Positions 1 through 10,926 are shown, counted from the stretch's first letter. The stretch: 64,000 nt of DNA from G965212025 sp965212025 (GCA_965212025.1 OZ243039.1:1-64000), one strand, 5' to 3'. Notes: a model not told the origin generated them from the sequence alone. Numbers and translations: made by a program.

Positions 1-435
1 CTCACAGTGAGCAAGGGTGGATTGCATATCTTGAAGTTGGGCTACGTTAAAGGTAAGGTCTACCCTTGCGGTTGCTATTTCTTTATTCAGAGAAACCAAA
101 TCTCCGTAACGCAGAATTTGATTTTTTCTCTGCTTGCGCCGGCATGTTCCTAAAATTAATTCCTTCTGTACTCCGTGTAGCGGTTCTGCTTCAATTGATT
201 CAATCAGTTGCTTAAGTACGACTTGGTTGTTTCGTTTCCTGGTTTTTCCCACGAATATGGGAGATTTGTCTTCTAACCAACAAACTATTCTGTCGAACCA
301 GCTAGATCCCCGATCTTTAACGATAATTTGTTGGCCGCTCGCGTCTAAACGAACCTCAGACTGAGGATTCAGTTGTGCTCCGCCTATATGGCTAACCCGT
401 CCATAAAAGTCCGTAAACGTCACACACACAGGCAT
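1..435 (-). CDS. Unknown protein, C-terminus cut by window edge
   Basis: The minus strand is open for 145 codons from an ATG at 435-433 down to position 1, so the stop lies outside the window. A GGGAG Shine-Dalgarno sits about 8 nt before the ATG and a plausible sigma70 promoter lies further upstream. I recognise no family. Residues of about 50-82 (from WFDRIVCWL to VVLKQL) align without gaps with the N-terminal module of the four unknown proteins at 43020-47548: an aromatic pair, then hydrophobic residues, then a basic stretch and a closing LxxL. Identity is low, so membership is tentative. No signal peptide or membrane segment is seen. It is a real gene by RBS, promoter and ORF length; its function is unknown. 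Confidence 0.6.
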   Translation of the reverse strand, partial: MPVCVTFTDFYGRVSHIGGAQLNPQSEVRLDASGQQIIVKDRGSSWFDRIVCWLEDKSPIFVGKTRKRNNQVVLKQLIESIEAEPLHGVQKELILGTCRRKQRKNQILRYGDLVSLNKEIATARVDLTFNVAQLQDMQSTLAHCE

Positions 436-469
436 AAATTACTCCCACAGCACGTAGATATCAGTGCAT

Positions 470-498
470 ATAATACCCTACCTCACCCCTCGGGACAA
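470..498 (-). promoter_or_regulatory. Putative sigma70 promoter for the left-edge gene
   Basis: On the minus strand TTGTCC (498-493) and TATTAT (475-470) are separated by exactly 17 nt. The -10 matches the consensus at 5 of 6 positions and the -35 at 4 of 6. It lies 35 nt before the ATG at 435. Confidence 0.45.
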
Positions 499-533
499 TA
501 TTTTCGGCTGTGTGCACAAAGGGTGTGCCCCGT

Positions 534-550
534 GTCTGGCTCAGCCAGAC
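534..550. other. Small perfect hairpin
   Basis: A 7-bp perfect inverted repeat (GTCTGGC / GCCAGAC) with a 3-nt loop lies between groEL and the left-edge gene. There is no clear T tract on either side. The role is unknown. Confidence 0.3.
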
Positions 551-678
551 TAAACTTCTCAGTAACCGGGGAACTGTAAAAAGATGCACAAGAAGACAGA
601 AGGCGCAGAACGTAAATAAAAGGAAGCAAATAGCTGCGTATCGCAGCAAGGCAGCAGGTCGTGAAGACTCCCAAACGA

Positions 679-708
679 CAAAGGCCTCACTGTCAAGCGA
701 GACCTTTG
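679..708 (-). terminator. Putative groESL terminator hairpin
   Basis: About 50 nt after the groEL stop on the minus strand, a 10-bp stem (CAAAGGTCTC with GAGGCCTTTG, one G-T pair) encloses a 10-nt loop and is followed by a modest T-rich stretch. This fits an intrinsic terminator, though the T tract is weak. Confidence 0.5.
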
Positions 709-754
709 CCTGTGTGCCACAAACAGCTCTGTGGCAAGAACCGGCGTTCCTGGC

Positions 755-2410
755 CTACATCATCCCGTCCATGCCACCCATGCCACCCATGCCGCCACCG
801 CCACCGCCACCGCCGGGCATAGGATCTTCTTTCTTTGGAAGCTCGGCAACCATTGCCTCAGTAGTGATCATGAGACCGGCAATCGAACACGCGTTCTGCA
901 AGGCAATCCGAACCACCTTGGTCGGGTCAATGATGCCAAGTTCCGGCAGGTTCCCGTATACCCCTTTCGCAGCGTCGTATCCGTAGTCCAACTCCTTGCC
1001 TTTGACCTTGGACAAAATGACAGAGCCTTCCTCACCAGTGTTGGCAACAATCTGCCGGAACGGGTCTTCCATGGCACGTCGCATTATCCCAATGCCAACA
1101 TCCTGGTCAGCGTTGTCACCCTTGAGATCCCGAATCCCTTCAATCGCACGAACCAAAGCAATCCCGCCGCCGGGAACCACCCCTTCCTCAACAGCCGCAC
1201 GCGTCGCATGCAATGCATCCTCAACCCGCGCTTTCTTCTCTTTCATCTCAATTTCGGTCGCTGCGCCTACGCGGATGACCGCAACCCCGCCCGCCAGCTT
1301 CGCCATCCTCTCCTGCAGCTTCTCCTTGTCATAATCAGACGTTGCTTCTTCAATCTGCCGCCGAATCTGCGTAACCCGCGACTTGATCCGGTCAGTGCTC
1401 CCTGCACCGTCAACGATTACCGTGTCTTCCTTGGAGATCGTGACACGCTTGGCACTCCCAAGACTGTCAAGTGTGCACTTCTCCAGTGACAGACCTGTCT
1501 CCTCGGAAACCACCGTCGCATCCGTCAATATCGCAATGTCTTCAAGCATCGCCTTGCGGCGATCCCCAAATCCGGGCGCCTTGACCGCCGCCACTTTCAC
1601 CACACCGCGTATCGAATTTACCACCAATGTCGCCAGTGCCTCACCTTCTACATCCTCAGAAATGATCAGTAAGGGCTTGCCGCTTTTCGCAACCGCTTCC
1701 AGTACCGGCAACATGTCCCGTATCCCGGAAATCTTCTTGTCGTGCAAAAGTATCAGCGGATCCTCAAGCTCAGCACTCATGTTGCTCTGGTTGTTGACAA
1801 AATACGGGGATAGATAGCCACGGTCAATTTGCATGCCCTCAACAACTTCCAGCTCATTCTCAAGCGTCGTGCCTTCCTCAATCGTGATCACCCCTTCCTT
1901 GCCGACTTTCTCCATCGCCTCAGCGATGATCTTCCCTATCTGTGGATCAGCATTGGCGGATATGCTCCCAACCTGCTCTATCGCACGGCTGTCCGAACAC
2001 GGCTTCGAAAAACTCTTGACCGCCTTTACCGCATGCTCGGTTGCCCTGTCCAGACCGCGTTTGAGATCCATGGGGTTCATCCCCGCAGCAACCGCCTTCA
2101 TCCCTTCGCGAATAATCCCCTGCGCCAGTACGGTCGCCGTGGTCGTGCCGTCACCGGCAATGTCCGATGTCTGGGAGGCAACTTCCTTTAACATCTGCGC
2201 ACCCATATTCTCGAATCTGTCCTGCAACTCCACTTCCTTGGCAACGGAAACTCCATCCTTGGTCACCGTCGGTGCACCAAATGATTTCTCCAATACCACG
2301 TTCTTGCCTTTCGGCCCCAGCGTTACTTTCACCGCGTTGGCAAGTATATTGACGCCCGCTACCATGCGGTGCAATGCGTTATGTCCAAATTTGACTTCCT
2401 TTGCACTCAT
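755..2410 (-). CDS. groEL: GroEL chaperonin (60 kDa)
   Basis: ATP-driven chaperonin that folds cytosolic proteins inside a double-ring cage capped by GroES. The protein is 551 residues, the family's usual length. It opens with AKEVKFGHNALHRM, contains the nucleotide-binding GDGTTTATVLAQ segment near residue 86 and VVPGGGIALVRA near 410, and ends in the typical Gly/Met-rich tail (GGMGGMGGM-type). It lies 17 nt behind groES, forming the standard groES-groEL operon. The stop is TAG. A hairpin terminator follows. A single copy is visible in the window. Confidence 0.98.
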   Translation of the reverse strand: MSAKEVKFGHNALHRMVAGVNILANAVKVTLGPKGKNVVLEKSFGAPTVTKDGVSVAKEVELQDRFENMGAQMLKEVASQTSDIAGDGTTTATVLAQGIIREGMKAVAAGMNPMDLKRGLDRATEHAVKAVKSFSKPCSDSRAIEQVGSISANADPQIGKIIAEAMEKVGKEGVITIEEGTTLENELEVVEGMQIDRGYLSPYFVNNQSNMSAELEDPLILLHDKKISGIRDMLPVLEAVAKSGKPLLIISEDVEGEALATLVVNSIRGVVKVAAVKAPGFGDRRKAMLEDIAILTDATVVSEETGLSLEKCTLDSLGSAKRVTISKEDTVIVDGAGSTDRIKSRVTQIRRQIEEATSDYDKEKLQERMAKLAGGVAVIRVGAATEIEMKEKKARVEDALHATRAAVEEGVVPGGGIALVRAIEGIRDLKGDNADQDVGIGIMRRAMEDPFRQIVANTGEEGSVILSKVKGKELDYGYDAAKGVYGNLPELGIIDPTKVVRIALQNACSIAGLMITTEAMVAELPKKEDPMPGGGGGGGGMGGMGGMDGMM

Positions 2411-2427
2411 TGTTCTGTTCTCCAGCT

Positions 2428-2721
2428 CTAGTCTAAAACCGCCATGATGTCGCTTTCGCGCATCACAACAAGATCATCACCGTCCAGCGTGACTTCCGTG
2501 CCTGAGTATTTCCCAAACATGATGGTCTCACCTACCTTGACATCCATTGGCAATCTCTTGCCGTCATCAAGCACTTTCCCTTCACCTACGGCAAGAATCT
2601 CTCCCTTCATAGGCTTCTCCGCAGCACTGTCAGGTATGACAATGCCACCAGGACTCGTCTTTTCTTCTGCCACCCGCTTGACCACAACACGGTCATGCAA
2701 TGGGCGTAATTTCACACTCAT
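2428..2721 (-). CDS. groES: GroES co-chaperonin (10 kDa)
   Basis: Heptameric lid of the GroEL cage. The 97-residue protein starts MSVKLRPLHDRVVVKR and carries the mobile-loop region (EEKTSPGGIVIP) and the conserved MFGKYSGTEV stretch. I chose the ATG at 2721 because it gives the canonical N-terminus and has a GGAG Shine-Dalgarno about 8 nt upstream; a longer in-frame start adds 21 unrelated residues. First gene of the groESL operon, with a sigma70-type promoter about 140 nt upstream. Confidence 0.98.
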   Translation of the reverse strand: MSVKLRPLHDRVVVKRVAEEKTSPGGIVIPDSAAEKPMKGEILAVGEGKVLDDGKRLPMDVKVGETIMFGKYSGTEVTLDGDDLVVMRESDIMAVLD

Positions 2722-2857
2722 TTTCTTACTCCAAATTAATCTGATAGAAACCGGGACTACAGCCTGAATGGCTGTCACTCCCAATCTGCTCTACGGGGCT
2801 ACCGAGGAAGTAAATTCCCCACCAAAAGCCGCTTGAAACGCCAAAGCAGACCCGCGC

Positions 2858-2885
2858 ATTGTACTTCAGCATCTCTGCATGTCAA
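2858..2885 (-). promoter_or_regulatory. Sigma70 promoter of groESL
   Basis: On the minus strand a perfect TTGACA (2885-2880) is followed after 16 nt by TACAAT (2863-2858, 5 of 6 to consensus). It faces groES. No heat-shock sigma32 promoter in the right orientation was found, so groESL may be mainly constitutive here. Confidence 0.65.
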
Positions 2886-3088
2886 TGTACTTGGCGCACG
2901 GTCAACCAACCTCATTAGCGACCCTGTTTGATTCCCAAGCTGGCTTTTAGCCAAGAATTCAGGTCAGCCAGCGGCAGCGCTCATCCCCTGTTGGAAGAAG
3001 CTGTAAAACCAAGTCCTGAACCGGTTCCAGACATGGGCTCCTACGTGCCTGAAAAACTCCCACTCGACACAAGACTGACCATGGACAA

Positions 3089-6000
3089 CTAACGAACCGC
3101 GCCACCGAGGTATGCACGCAAGCGCAACCTCGCCCTGTCGGTTGGAGATGTACCTCCCGTCATAAATTTTTCTTGACGCGTGTTGCCTTCCCCCACGGCG
3201 TTTTGCGCAGATGCCTTTACCGTATATTGGGTTCCTAGCTCAAGGTCAAGGTCAACAAAATTAAATATCTCTGATGTTTCGGTTGTCATCCTGATCCTGG
3301 TCATACTCGAAACTATTTGATCACCATAAAGAATGCTGACCTTATAGCCAAACTCCAGTGCAACCTCGTCAACAATGGAACCGTAGGTGGTAGTGTCCGT
3401 TGCCTTCCGACCATAACCATCGTTGTCAGGGGCACTGACCGTCACCCGCACTGTGTTGGTTCCTATACCTGTGGCAGTAACAGATGTTGGCGTACCCGGA
3501 ATATCCAAGAGAATAAATGTACCGATAGACATAACCCCTTCACCTCCAGTATTGTCTGCTCTCACCGAATAAGTGATTTCGTCCCCACCCTGAAAAACCC
3601 TACGTAACGTCGTGGGATCAACGACATACATCGTAGAGTTGGAATCCAACCGCGCAGTTGATACCGCCGTCGAGCCAACGCCGACTGTCACCACATAAGT
3701 CGTAATCACGGCTCCACCATCAGCTGGTGCTTCCCAACTCAACACGAGGCTCTGTGTGGATGTCCATACTGGGGTAGTGGTCATTGGTACTTCTGATACC
3801 CCGGCATCTGTCGTAAATGCTCCCTCAAGCGCATTGCCTTCCCCCACCGCGTTTTGTACAAATGCCTTTACCGTATATTGGGTTCCTGGCTCAAGGTCAA
3901 GGTCAACAAAATTAAATATCTCTGATGTTTCGGTTGTCATCCTGATCCTGGTCATACTCGAAACTATTTGATCACCATAAAGAATGCTGACCTTATAGGC
4001 AAGATTCAGAACAACATCATTGACTGTAGAACCATAATCGGAACCCATTGGCTCCTGCCATAGCCATCGTTGGTCGGGACGCCGACCGTCACCTGCACCG
4101 TCGTGACCCCGATCTCCAAGGCGCTTACCGCCGTTGGCGTACCCGGAACATCCAGAAGGGTAAATGTACTAGTGGACCTACTCCCGGCACCAATCACATT
4201 GACCGCTCTCACCGAATAATCAATTGCGTCCCCACCCGCATAGACGCTGCGTAAGCTTGTCGGGTCAACGACGTGCATCATGGAGCTAGAGACCAGCCGC
4301 GCCGTTGATACCGCCGTCGAACCAACGCCGACTGTCACCACATAAGTCGTAATTGTGGAACCACCATCGTGTGGTGCTTTCCAGCTCAACACCAGACTCT
4401 CCCTGGATGTCCATACCGGGGTAGTGGTCATTGGTGCTTCCGGCACGACGGCATCTGTCGTAAATGCTTCTTGACGCGTGCGTCGCCTTCCCCCACCGCG
4501 TTCTGCGCAGATGCCTGTACCGCATATTGAGTCCCTGCTCAAGACCACCCAAGACAAGCGTCACCGATGTTGCGGTTGTGGTCACAGTCATGCTCGAAAC
4601 TATTTGAGCACCATTAAGAATGCTGACCTTATAGGCAAATTCAGAACAACATCATTGACTGTAGAACCATAGGTGGTAGGTCCGTTGCCTTCCTGCCATA
4701 GCCATCGTTGTCAGGGGCACTGACCGTCACCCGCACTGTGTTGGCTCCTGTCTCTAAAACGGTGACAGATGTTGGCATACCCGGAACATCCAGAAGAATA
4801 AATGACGCCGTCGACCTACTCCCGGGACCGAATTCATTGACTGCCCACAGCTGAAAAAGTTCTATCGTGTCCCCACCTTGAAAAGCCCTACCTTGAGAAT
4901 CCCCGACATCAAAAGGTCGAAAAATAGGAATAACTAACATCGTTTGCGTGGAAGGAATTCTAGAATAATCGCTTCGGTCTTAATATACCAGTATCCCTTA
5001 ATTGTGGAACCACCATCGTATGGCGCATCCCAGCTAAACAACAGAGTACTCGCGGTCTTCCAGGACGAAACTATAATCGGAGCTTCCGGCACGCCGGCAT
5101 TTGTCGTAAATGCTCCCTCAAGCTCAAGCGCATTGCCTTCCCCCACCGCGTTTCGCGCAGATGTCACTATCCGATATTGAGTCCCTGCCCTAAGACCATC
5201 CAAGTCAATCACCACTGACGTCAAGGTCGTCTTCTTAACCGTACTTTCAACCACTTTGTCACTGCTGTCAAAAATTTTGACAACATAAGCAAAATCCAGA
5301 TCAACCCCATTGACCTTAGAGCCGTAAGCTGTATTCGTTTTACTCCTGCCATAACCATCGTTGTCGGGGGCACTGACCGTCACCCGCACTTTTCTGGTCG
5401 CTGCTGAACCATCTGTAACGTCTGAAGCTGTAACAGATGTTGGCGCACCCGGAACATCCAGCAATCTAAAACTCCCGGAAAACGGAGGACTCACTATCCA
5501 CGTCTCCTCACTGCCGCTCCCTGCGGGACTCACGACCCTCGTCTCGCTACTGACACGCACCGTATAAACGACCGTGGCACCTCCCGCAAAATTCTTGCGC
5601 AATTCCTGAGAAAGGTCGCCCAGCTCAAAATTTGGTGAACGAGCCAACAGGACGACTGCCGAACTTTCACCTACCTTCAACTCCAGCTCAAAATAGTCCG
5701 CATTAGGGGTACTCGCTGAGCGCAGAACCAGGCTGTTTGTCGAGCTCCACGCAAGCGACGCGTCTGTTGGCGTAGCAGGTATTCGGGTTAGTCCTTTTAG
5801 CACTGGCAACGTATTAGCGCTGCCAAAATACCAAATATCAGGATCCCAGCCATAGAAGGTTTCGGCAGGGCTCGTCGAGGGCGTGGTGGGACGTCGAAGT
5901 TGCGACAAAGTGCGAATTGAACTTTCAGTAACAGTTCCTGAACTGTCACCAGTAAAACTCGCAGGAGTTGACCCACTAACCGTACCCGCCGCATAACTGC

Positions 6001-7092
6001 CTTCAATCACGCCTGGATCCGTTCGACCGTTGACCCCAACAAAAATACCTATGCCGTACAACTGGCCTGGGTCTCTTGGCGTCACGACGCTATACGCGTA
6101 GCTATTGCTGATAGTGCCTTCGTTTATACCCACAAGACCCCCAGCCGAGCCGTCTCCCCCAACCCCAACCCAAGCATAGCTGTTTGTTACACTTGAACCC
6201 GACTGGGCATGACCCACAAGGCCTCCAACCTCATGAGCCTCATGAAGCTCATTAATTGTCCCCAATTCCCCAACAAATCCCGTTGCGTAAGACTGTCTGA
6301 CATCGCCACCTTCCTCAAGATGACCCACAAGACCACCCAACGCCCTTCCTCCCATTACTGCAACGTCCCGCGTTGTAACTACACCCGTAACCACAATTTC
6401 AATTGCCGCACTTCCCTGAATCACTCCACCTCCCACGAAGCCAGCCACACCACCTCCCTCATCCTCTGCTGCTATCGTGGAAGCTATTACACGCACGGAG
6501 GAGATACGACCACCAAGTAGGTGACCCACAACACCGCCAACACCTGCCATCCTGCCCCTCCTGTCACTTTGGAATTCATCACTGTGATGTCGGAAATTTT
6601 GCTCCCCGCTCCTGCGCTACCTGCGAGAATGCCCACTTTGGTCCTTCCTGTTACGTTGGCTCCGGAAAAAACCAAGTTCTTAATATCAGCATCACCAGAT
6701 ATGATGGCAAACAAACCGACGTTTTCTTTATTGGAAAGGTTAATAACCAAATTGAAAATTTTGTTGCCATTACCGTTGAAGCTTCCAGAGAAGCCCACAG
6801 CGCCTCCAATTGGAACAAAATTCCTGCCAGTGGCGACAATGTCCTGCGTTAGCTCGTAGGACGCTGTCAGGGTTGTGATGCATTGCAACTGGGAAATATT
6901 GCTGATCTGATAGGGACCGGTTGAAACGGACTTGATGAATCCCAACTTAGGGTTGCACCCCCCAGGGACTTGCGCGAAAAGTCCGGTGCTCAGGGTCAGG
7001 CAAACTGTCAGCAATACAAGCCGACACCATGCCTCAGACACGCTCCGTACGTAGGAAGATTTTCTTCCAAAAAAACAATAACTTCCATTCAT
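3089..7092 (-). pseudogene. Decayed GLUG/fibronectin-III surface protein (paralogue)
   Basis: Broken copy of the intact gene at 7914-10877. The start at 7092 (MNGSYCFFGRKSSYVRSV) and signal peptide match the intact copy, followed by GLUG-type repeats, then Fn3-like domains, and the same C-terminus (RLRLRAYLGGAVR). Reading jumps frame several times: near 6530 (a G-rich run), near 4940-4960, near 4680 (one base lost in the KATD-TTTYGS codons), near 4630, near 4540 (one C lost in the GLEPGTQY codons) and near 4050. Where the paralogue allows comparison, the lesions near 4680, 4630 and 4540 are one-base deletions. Because the lesions are many and the sister copy is clean, I read this as true decay rather than sequencing error. 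Its Fn3 part is longer than that of the intact copy. Confidence 0.85.
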
Positions 7093-7599
7093 CTGCGGTT
7101 GTCCTCGAACCCTAAAACAGCGCAACTGAAAAAACAGCTTTTACCAACTTTCGCGCTTAAAAATAAATTCGGAACCAAGGGTACCCCCCAATCACGTCCC
7201 GCCGAGCTAGCAGCGCGATGATACTCAGAACAGGCTAAAACTGTCAACCCCCCCATCAGACCTCGTTAGGACAGGTGCACCGGCACCCGTACCCCGCGAG
7301 CGACTCCCCGCAAGCTGGCACTGCTTGCAAACACGTCTGCCCGTCACCTGAATCCAAACTCACAAGTCACAAGGACGGCAAGATCCACTTTCAACACACG
7401 CATCAACAGAACAGACCCACCACCGCTTTGCTTTATTTGGAAATGTATGCCTCTCAGTCTTGCAATCTCCTTGTTGGAATCCTGAACCACGAAGAAGCGT
7501 GTGAGGCAAAGCCCCATTGGTAGCTGGTGCTACTTATATGCGAGTGGCATGGCCGCAACTTTTATCAAGTTGTGCCTAAACAGGATGACCAAAACCCAG

Positions 7600-7900
7600 G
7601 TGAACCAAAATTGCAGGGAATCAAGCTATCGCCAAACGCGAGCCAGGCAGGAACTTCCCAAGAGCCAAACCCAGACCCACAACCGCCATGGCTTTTGGAA
7701 AAAAGGCAGCGTTGAACCGCAAAAGCGCTTCAGAAAACCATGCCGATAACCAAACGCCATACGCCGTTTTCTGTTTGGCAGCACCGGCCAGGGATGAACC
7801 CGTACATAAGTTGGTGTGTGGTTCTTTGTACGGGATGGAGTGTTGAAAACTGCATGTTAGGGAACAGGGGTGCTGGCATACGAGCCACACAGAAATCCCT
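7600..7900. repeat. Upstream block, copy 1 (of the GLUG/Fn3 duplication)
   Basis: Roughly 200-280 nt closely resembling 11095-11440, including a shared core at about 7685-7795 with the stretch GCTTTTGGAAAAAAGGCAGC. Each block lies upstream (minus strand) of a GLUG/Fn3 gene, so the block and gene were duplicated together. Minus-strand ORFs in both blocks share a peptide (AAKQK...GVWLSAWFSEALL) but diverge on both sides, so I do not call a gene. The rest of 7093-7599 shows no gene. Confidence 0.7.
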
Positions 7901-7913
7901 CGACTTTAGACAA

Positions 7914-10877
7914 CTAACGAACCGCGCCACCGAGGTATGCGCGCAAGCGCAACCTCACCCTGTCGGCTGGAGATGTACTTCCTGTCATAAATTCTCTGTC
8001 ATGCGGGCCACCTGCTCCAACCGCGTTTTGCACAAATGCCTCTAACTTGTATTGAGTCCCTGGCTCAAGACCACCCAAGACAAGCGTCAACGATGTTGCG
8101 GTTGTGGTCTTAGTCATACTCGAAACCGAGATGTCCCTACTACCAATAACGCTGACAACATAGGCGAATTCCAGTTCAACCCCATCGGCTTCAGAACCGT
8201 AGGCAGTATCTGTTGCCTTCCTGCCGTAACCATCGTTGTCGGGGGCACTGACCGTCACCTGTACCGTGGTGACCCCCGTCGTAACCCGAACCTGGGTGAC
8301 AGTTAACGAGCCCGGAACATCCAGGAGAGTAAATTTACCGGTGGACTCACTCCCGTCACCGAACGCATTGACTGCCCGCACCGAATAAGTGATTTCGTCC
8401 CCACCCGGGAAAACCCTGCGTAACGTCGTGGGATCAACAACATACATCATGGAGCTGGAGTCCAGCCGTGTCGTTGATTCTGCCTCCGTATCACCGCCAA
8501 CTGTCACCACATACGCCCTAATAGTGGAGCCGCCATGATGTGGTGCTGCCCAGCTCAACACCAAGTTCTGCGGGGTCTCCCGAACCGAAACTACAATTGG
8601 TGCATCTGCCCCCCCGGGAAGAGTCTTGAAGTCTTCAGAAGAAAGCTCCCCACCTGCTCCAACCGCGTTTTGCGTAAATGTCACTATCCGATATTGAGTC
8701 CCCGCACTAAGACCATCCAGGTCAATTATCACCGGCGTTTCGGTTGTGGTCACAGTCATACTCGAAACCGAGTTGTCGTTAACATCGAGAGCACTGACAA
8801 CATAAGCTAAATCCAGGTCAACCCCATTGACCTTAGAGCCGTAAGCTGTATTCGTTTTACTCCTGCCATAACCATCGTTGTCGGGGGCACTGACCGTCAC
8901 CCGCACTTTTCTGGTCGCTGCTGAACCATCTGTAACGTCTGAAGCTGTAACAGATGTTGGCGCACCCGGAACATCCAGCAATCTAAAACTCCCAGGAAAC
9001 GGAGGACTCACTATCCACGTCTCCTCACCGCCGCCACTCCCTGGGGGACTCACGACCCTCGTCTCGCTACTGACACGCACCGTATAAACGACCGTGGCAC
9101 CTCCCGCAAAATTCTCGCGCAATTCCTGAGAAAGGTCGCCCAGCTCAAAATTTGGTGAACGAGCCAACAGGACGACTGCCGAACTTTCACCTACCTTCAA
9201 CTCCAGCTCAAAATAGTCCGCATTAGGGGTACTCGCTGAGCGCAGAACCAGGCTGTTTGTCGAGCTCCACTCAAGCGACGCGTCTGTTGGCGTAGCAGGT
9301 ATTCGGGTTAGTCCTTTTAGCACTGGCAACGTATTAGCGCTGCCAAAATACCAAATATCAGGATCCCAGTCATAGAAGGTTTCGGCAGGGCTCGTCGAGG
9401 GCGTGGTGGGACGTCGAAGTTGCGACAAAGTGCGAATTGAACTTTCAGTGCTCGTTCCTGATCTGGCATCAGCAAGGGGATAACCAACAAGGCTCGCAGG
9501 AGTTGACCCACTAACCGTACCCGCCGCATAACTGCCTTCAATCACGCCTTGACCGTTGACCCCAACAAAAATACCTATGCCGTCCAACTGGCCTGGGTCT
9601 CTTGGCGTCACGACGCTATACGCGTATGTATTTCTGATGGTGCCTAGGTTTATCCCCGCAAGACCCCCAACCGGACCACGTCCTGCAACCCCACCCCAAG
9701 CATAGCTGTCTTCCACACGAGCACCTAACCGGACACTACCGACAAGGCCTCCAAGCGCATGATCTATCTCCTTGTTACCAACAACCCCAGTCGCATAAGA
9801 CTGTCTGACAACGCCACCCTTAGCGAGATAACCCACAAGACCACCTAAAAATGCTACTGGGATCAAATGTGAGTGGGCTAAAGTTACACCTTTAACTAAA
9901 ATTCCAATTGCCTCACTTCCCTGAATTATTCCACCGTTTATATAGCCAACCACGCCGCCTCCATCTTTTACTGTTACTGTTATCGTGGAATCTGTCACAC
10001 GGGCAGCGGAGATATGACCACCAAGTTGGTAACCCACAACACCGCCAACTTGGAACTCCCCCATCACCGCGGAAGCTGCCACGCGCACGGTAGAGACTTC
10101 GGATCCGGCCAATTCACCTATAATGCCGCCCACCTTCTCGGCTCTTCCCGTCACCACAGAATCCGTCACTGTGACACTGGAAATTTTGCTATTACCTGCT
10201 GCACTACCTACAAGAATGCCTACCACACGCCTTCCTTCCACCACAGAATTCATCACTGTGATGCCGGAGATTTCGCTACCAACTCCTTCAGAATCCGCAC
10301 CTCCAGCATGACCCGCGATAATGCCCACTCTGGCGTTTCCTAACACATAGACTTCGGAAAAACCCAAGTCCCTGACAACAGCATCAGATAGAGAGCAAAA
10401 CAAACCCACATCATGATTACTAAAGCGGCTGATGCGCAAATTGGAAATCCGGTGACTCCCACCATCAAAAGTCCCAGTAAATGGACTACTACCGATCCGT
10501 ACCCTGACATGAGGGTCGAAGATGGATCCAATAGGGGAAAAACCGCTAACAGGGTCAAAACCCGCACCACCGTCAAAACCTGTACCCTCTTCGGTCTCAC
10601 GCGCGTCAATATTCTGCGTTAGCTCGTAGGACGCTGTCAGGGTTGTGATGTTTTGCAACTGGTGAATATTGCAGATCTGATAGGGATCATCTTCAATTCC
10701 GGAACCTGCCGTGACTCTCAAACTCTCACGATCGCACTCCCCAGAGCCGGAATCTTGCGCGAAAAGTCCGCTGCTCAGGGTCAGACAAACCGTCAGCAAT
10801 ACAAGCCGACACCACGCTTCAGACACGCGCCGTACGTAGGAAGATTTTCTTCCAGGGAGACAATAAATTCCATTCAT
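7914..10877 (-). CDS. Secreted GLUG-repeat / fibronectin type III protein
   Basis: A 987-residue exported protein of unknown role, probably a cell-surface adhesin. Residues 1-40 form a signal peptide (hydrophobic LVLLTVCLTL core, cleavage after GLFA). Residues of about 50-470 hold repeats of the GLUG type (GGLVGYLAKGG, GGLVGSVRLGA, GGLAGINLGTI, each followed by a SYA/TYA turn), expected to form a beta-helix. Residues of about 540-965 hold four Fn3-like units, two with the signature VTVSAPDNDGYGR. No LPxTG, outer-membrane barrel or autotransporter domain is visible; the C-terminus is basic (RLRLRAYLGGAVR). It is the intact member of a tandem pair with the pseudogene at 3089-7092. Family assignment rests on repeat motifs; the adhesin role is inference. 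Confidence 0.8.
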   Translation of the reverse strand: MNGIYCLPGRKSSYVRRVSEAWCRLVLLTVCLTLSSGLFAQDSGSGECDRESLRVTAGSGIEDDPYQICNIHQLQNITTLTASYELTQNIDARETEEGTGFDGGAGFDPVSGFSPIGSIFDPHVRVRIGSSPFTGTFDGGSHRISNLRISRFSNHDVGLFCSLSDAVVRDLGFSEVYVLGNARVGIIAGHAGGADSEGVGSEISGITVMNSVVEGRRVVGILVGSAAGNSKISSVTVTDSVVTGRAEKVGGIIGELAGSEVSTVRVAASAVMGEFQVGGVVGYQLGGHISAARVTDSTITVTVKDGGGVVGYINGGIIQGSEAIGILVKGVTLAHSHLIPVAFLGGLVGYLAKGGVVRQSYATGVVGNKEIDHALGGLVGSVRLGARVEDSYAWGGVAGRGPVGGLAGINLGTIRNTYAYSVVTPRDPGQLDGIGIFVGVNGQGVIEGSYAAGTVSGSTPASLVGYPLADARSGTSTESSIRTLSQLRRPTTPSTSPAETFYDWDPDIWYFGSANTLPVLKGLTRIPATPTDASLEWSSTNSLVLRSASTPNADYFELELKVGESSAVVLLARSPNFELGDLSQELRENFAGGATVVYTVRVSSETRVVSPPGSGGGEETWIVSPPFPGSFRLLDVPGAPTSVTASDVTDGSAATRKVRVTVSAPDNDGYGRSKTNTAYGSKVNGVDLDLAYVVSALDVNDNSVSSMTVTTTETPVIIDLDGLSAGTQYRIVTFTQNAVGAGGELSSEDFKTLPGGADAPIVVSVRETPQNLVLSWAAPHHGGSTIRAYVVTVGGDTEAESTTRLDSSSMMYVVDPTTLRRVFPGGDEITYSVRAVNAFGDGSESTGKFTLLDVPGSLTVTQVRVTTGVTTVQVTVSAPDNDGYGRKATDTAYGSEADGVELEFAYVVSVIGSRDISVSSMTKTTTATSLTLVLGGLEPGTQYKLEAFVQNAVGAGGPHDREFMTGSTSPADRVRLRLRAYLGGAVR

Positions 10878-10926
10878 CAGCGATTTTCCCCGAGTTCTCG
10901 AATGGCCAGCTGAAAGAAGCGGCTTT

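Noticed and set aside
510..986. Plus-strand ORFs across the groEL 3' end with proline-rich runs
   Set aside because: They are antisense readings of the groEL Gly/Met tail.
2832..2860. CTTGAAA followed by CCCGCGCAT, like a sigma32 heat-shock promoter near groES
   Set aside because: It points away from groES (plus strand) and no gene follows, so it is probably chance.
7621..7890. Minus-strand ORF sharing a peptide with the frame at 11103-11423
   Set aside because: Similarity follows from the duplicated DNA block; the frames differ on both sides and have no ribosome-binding site.
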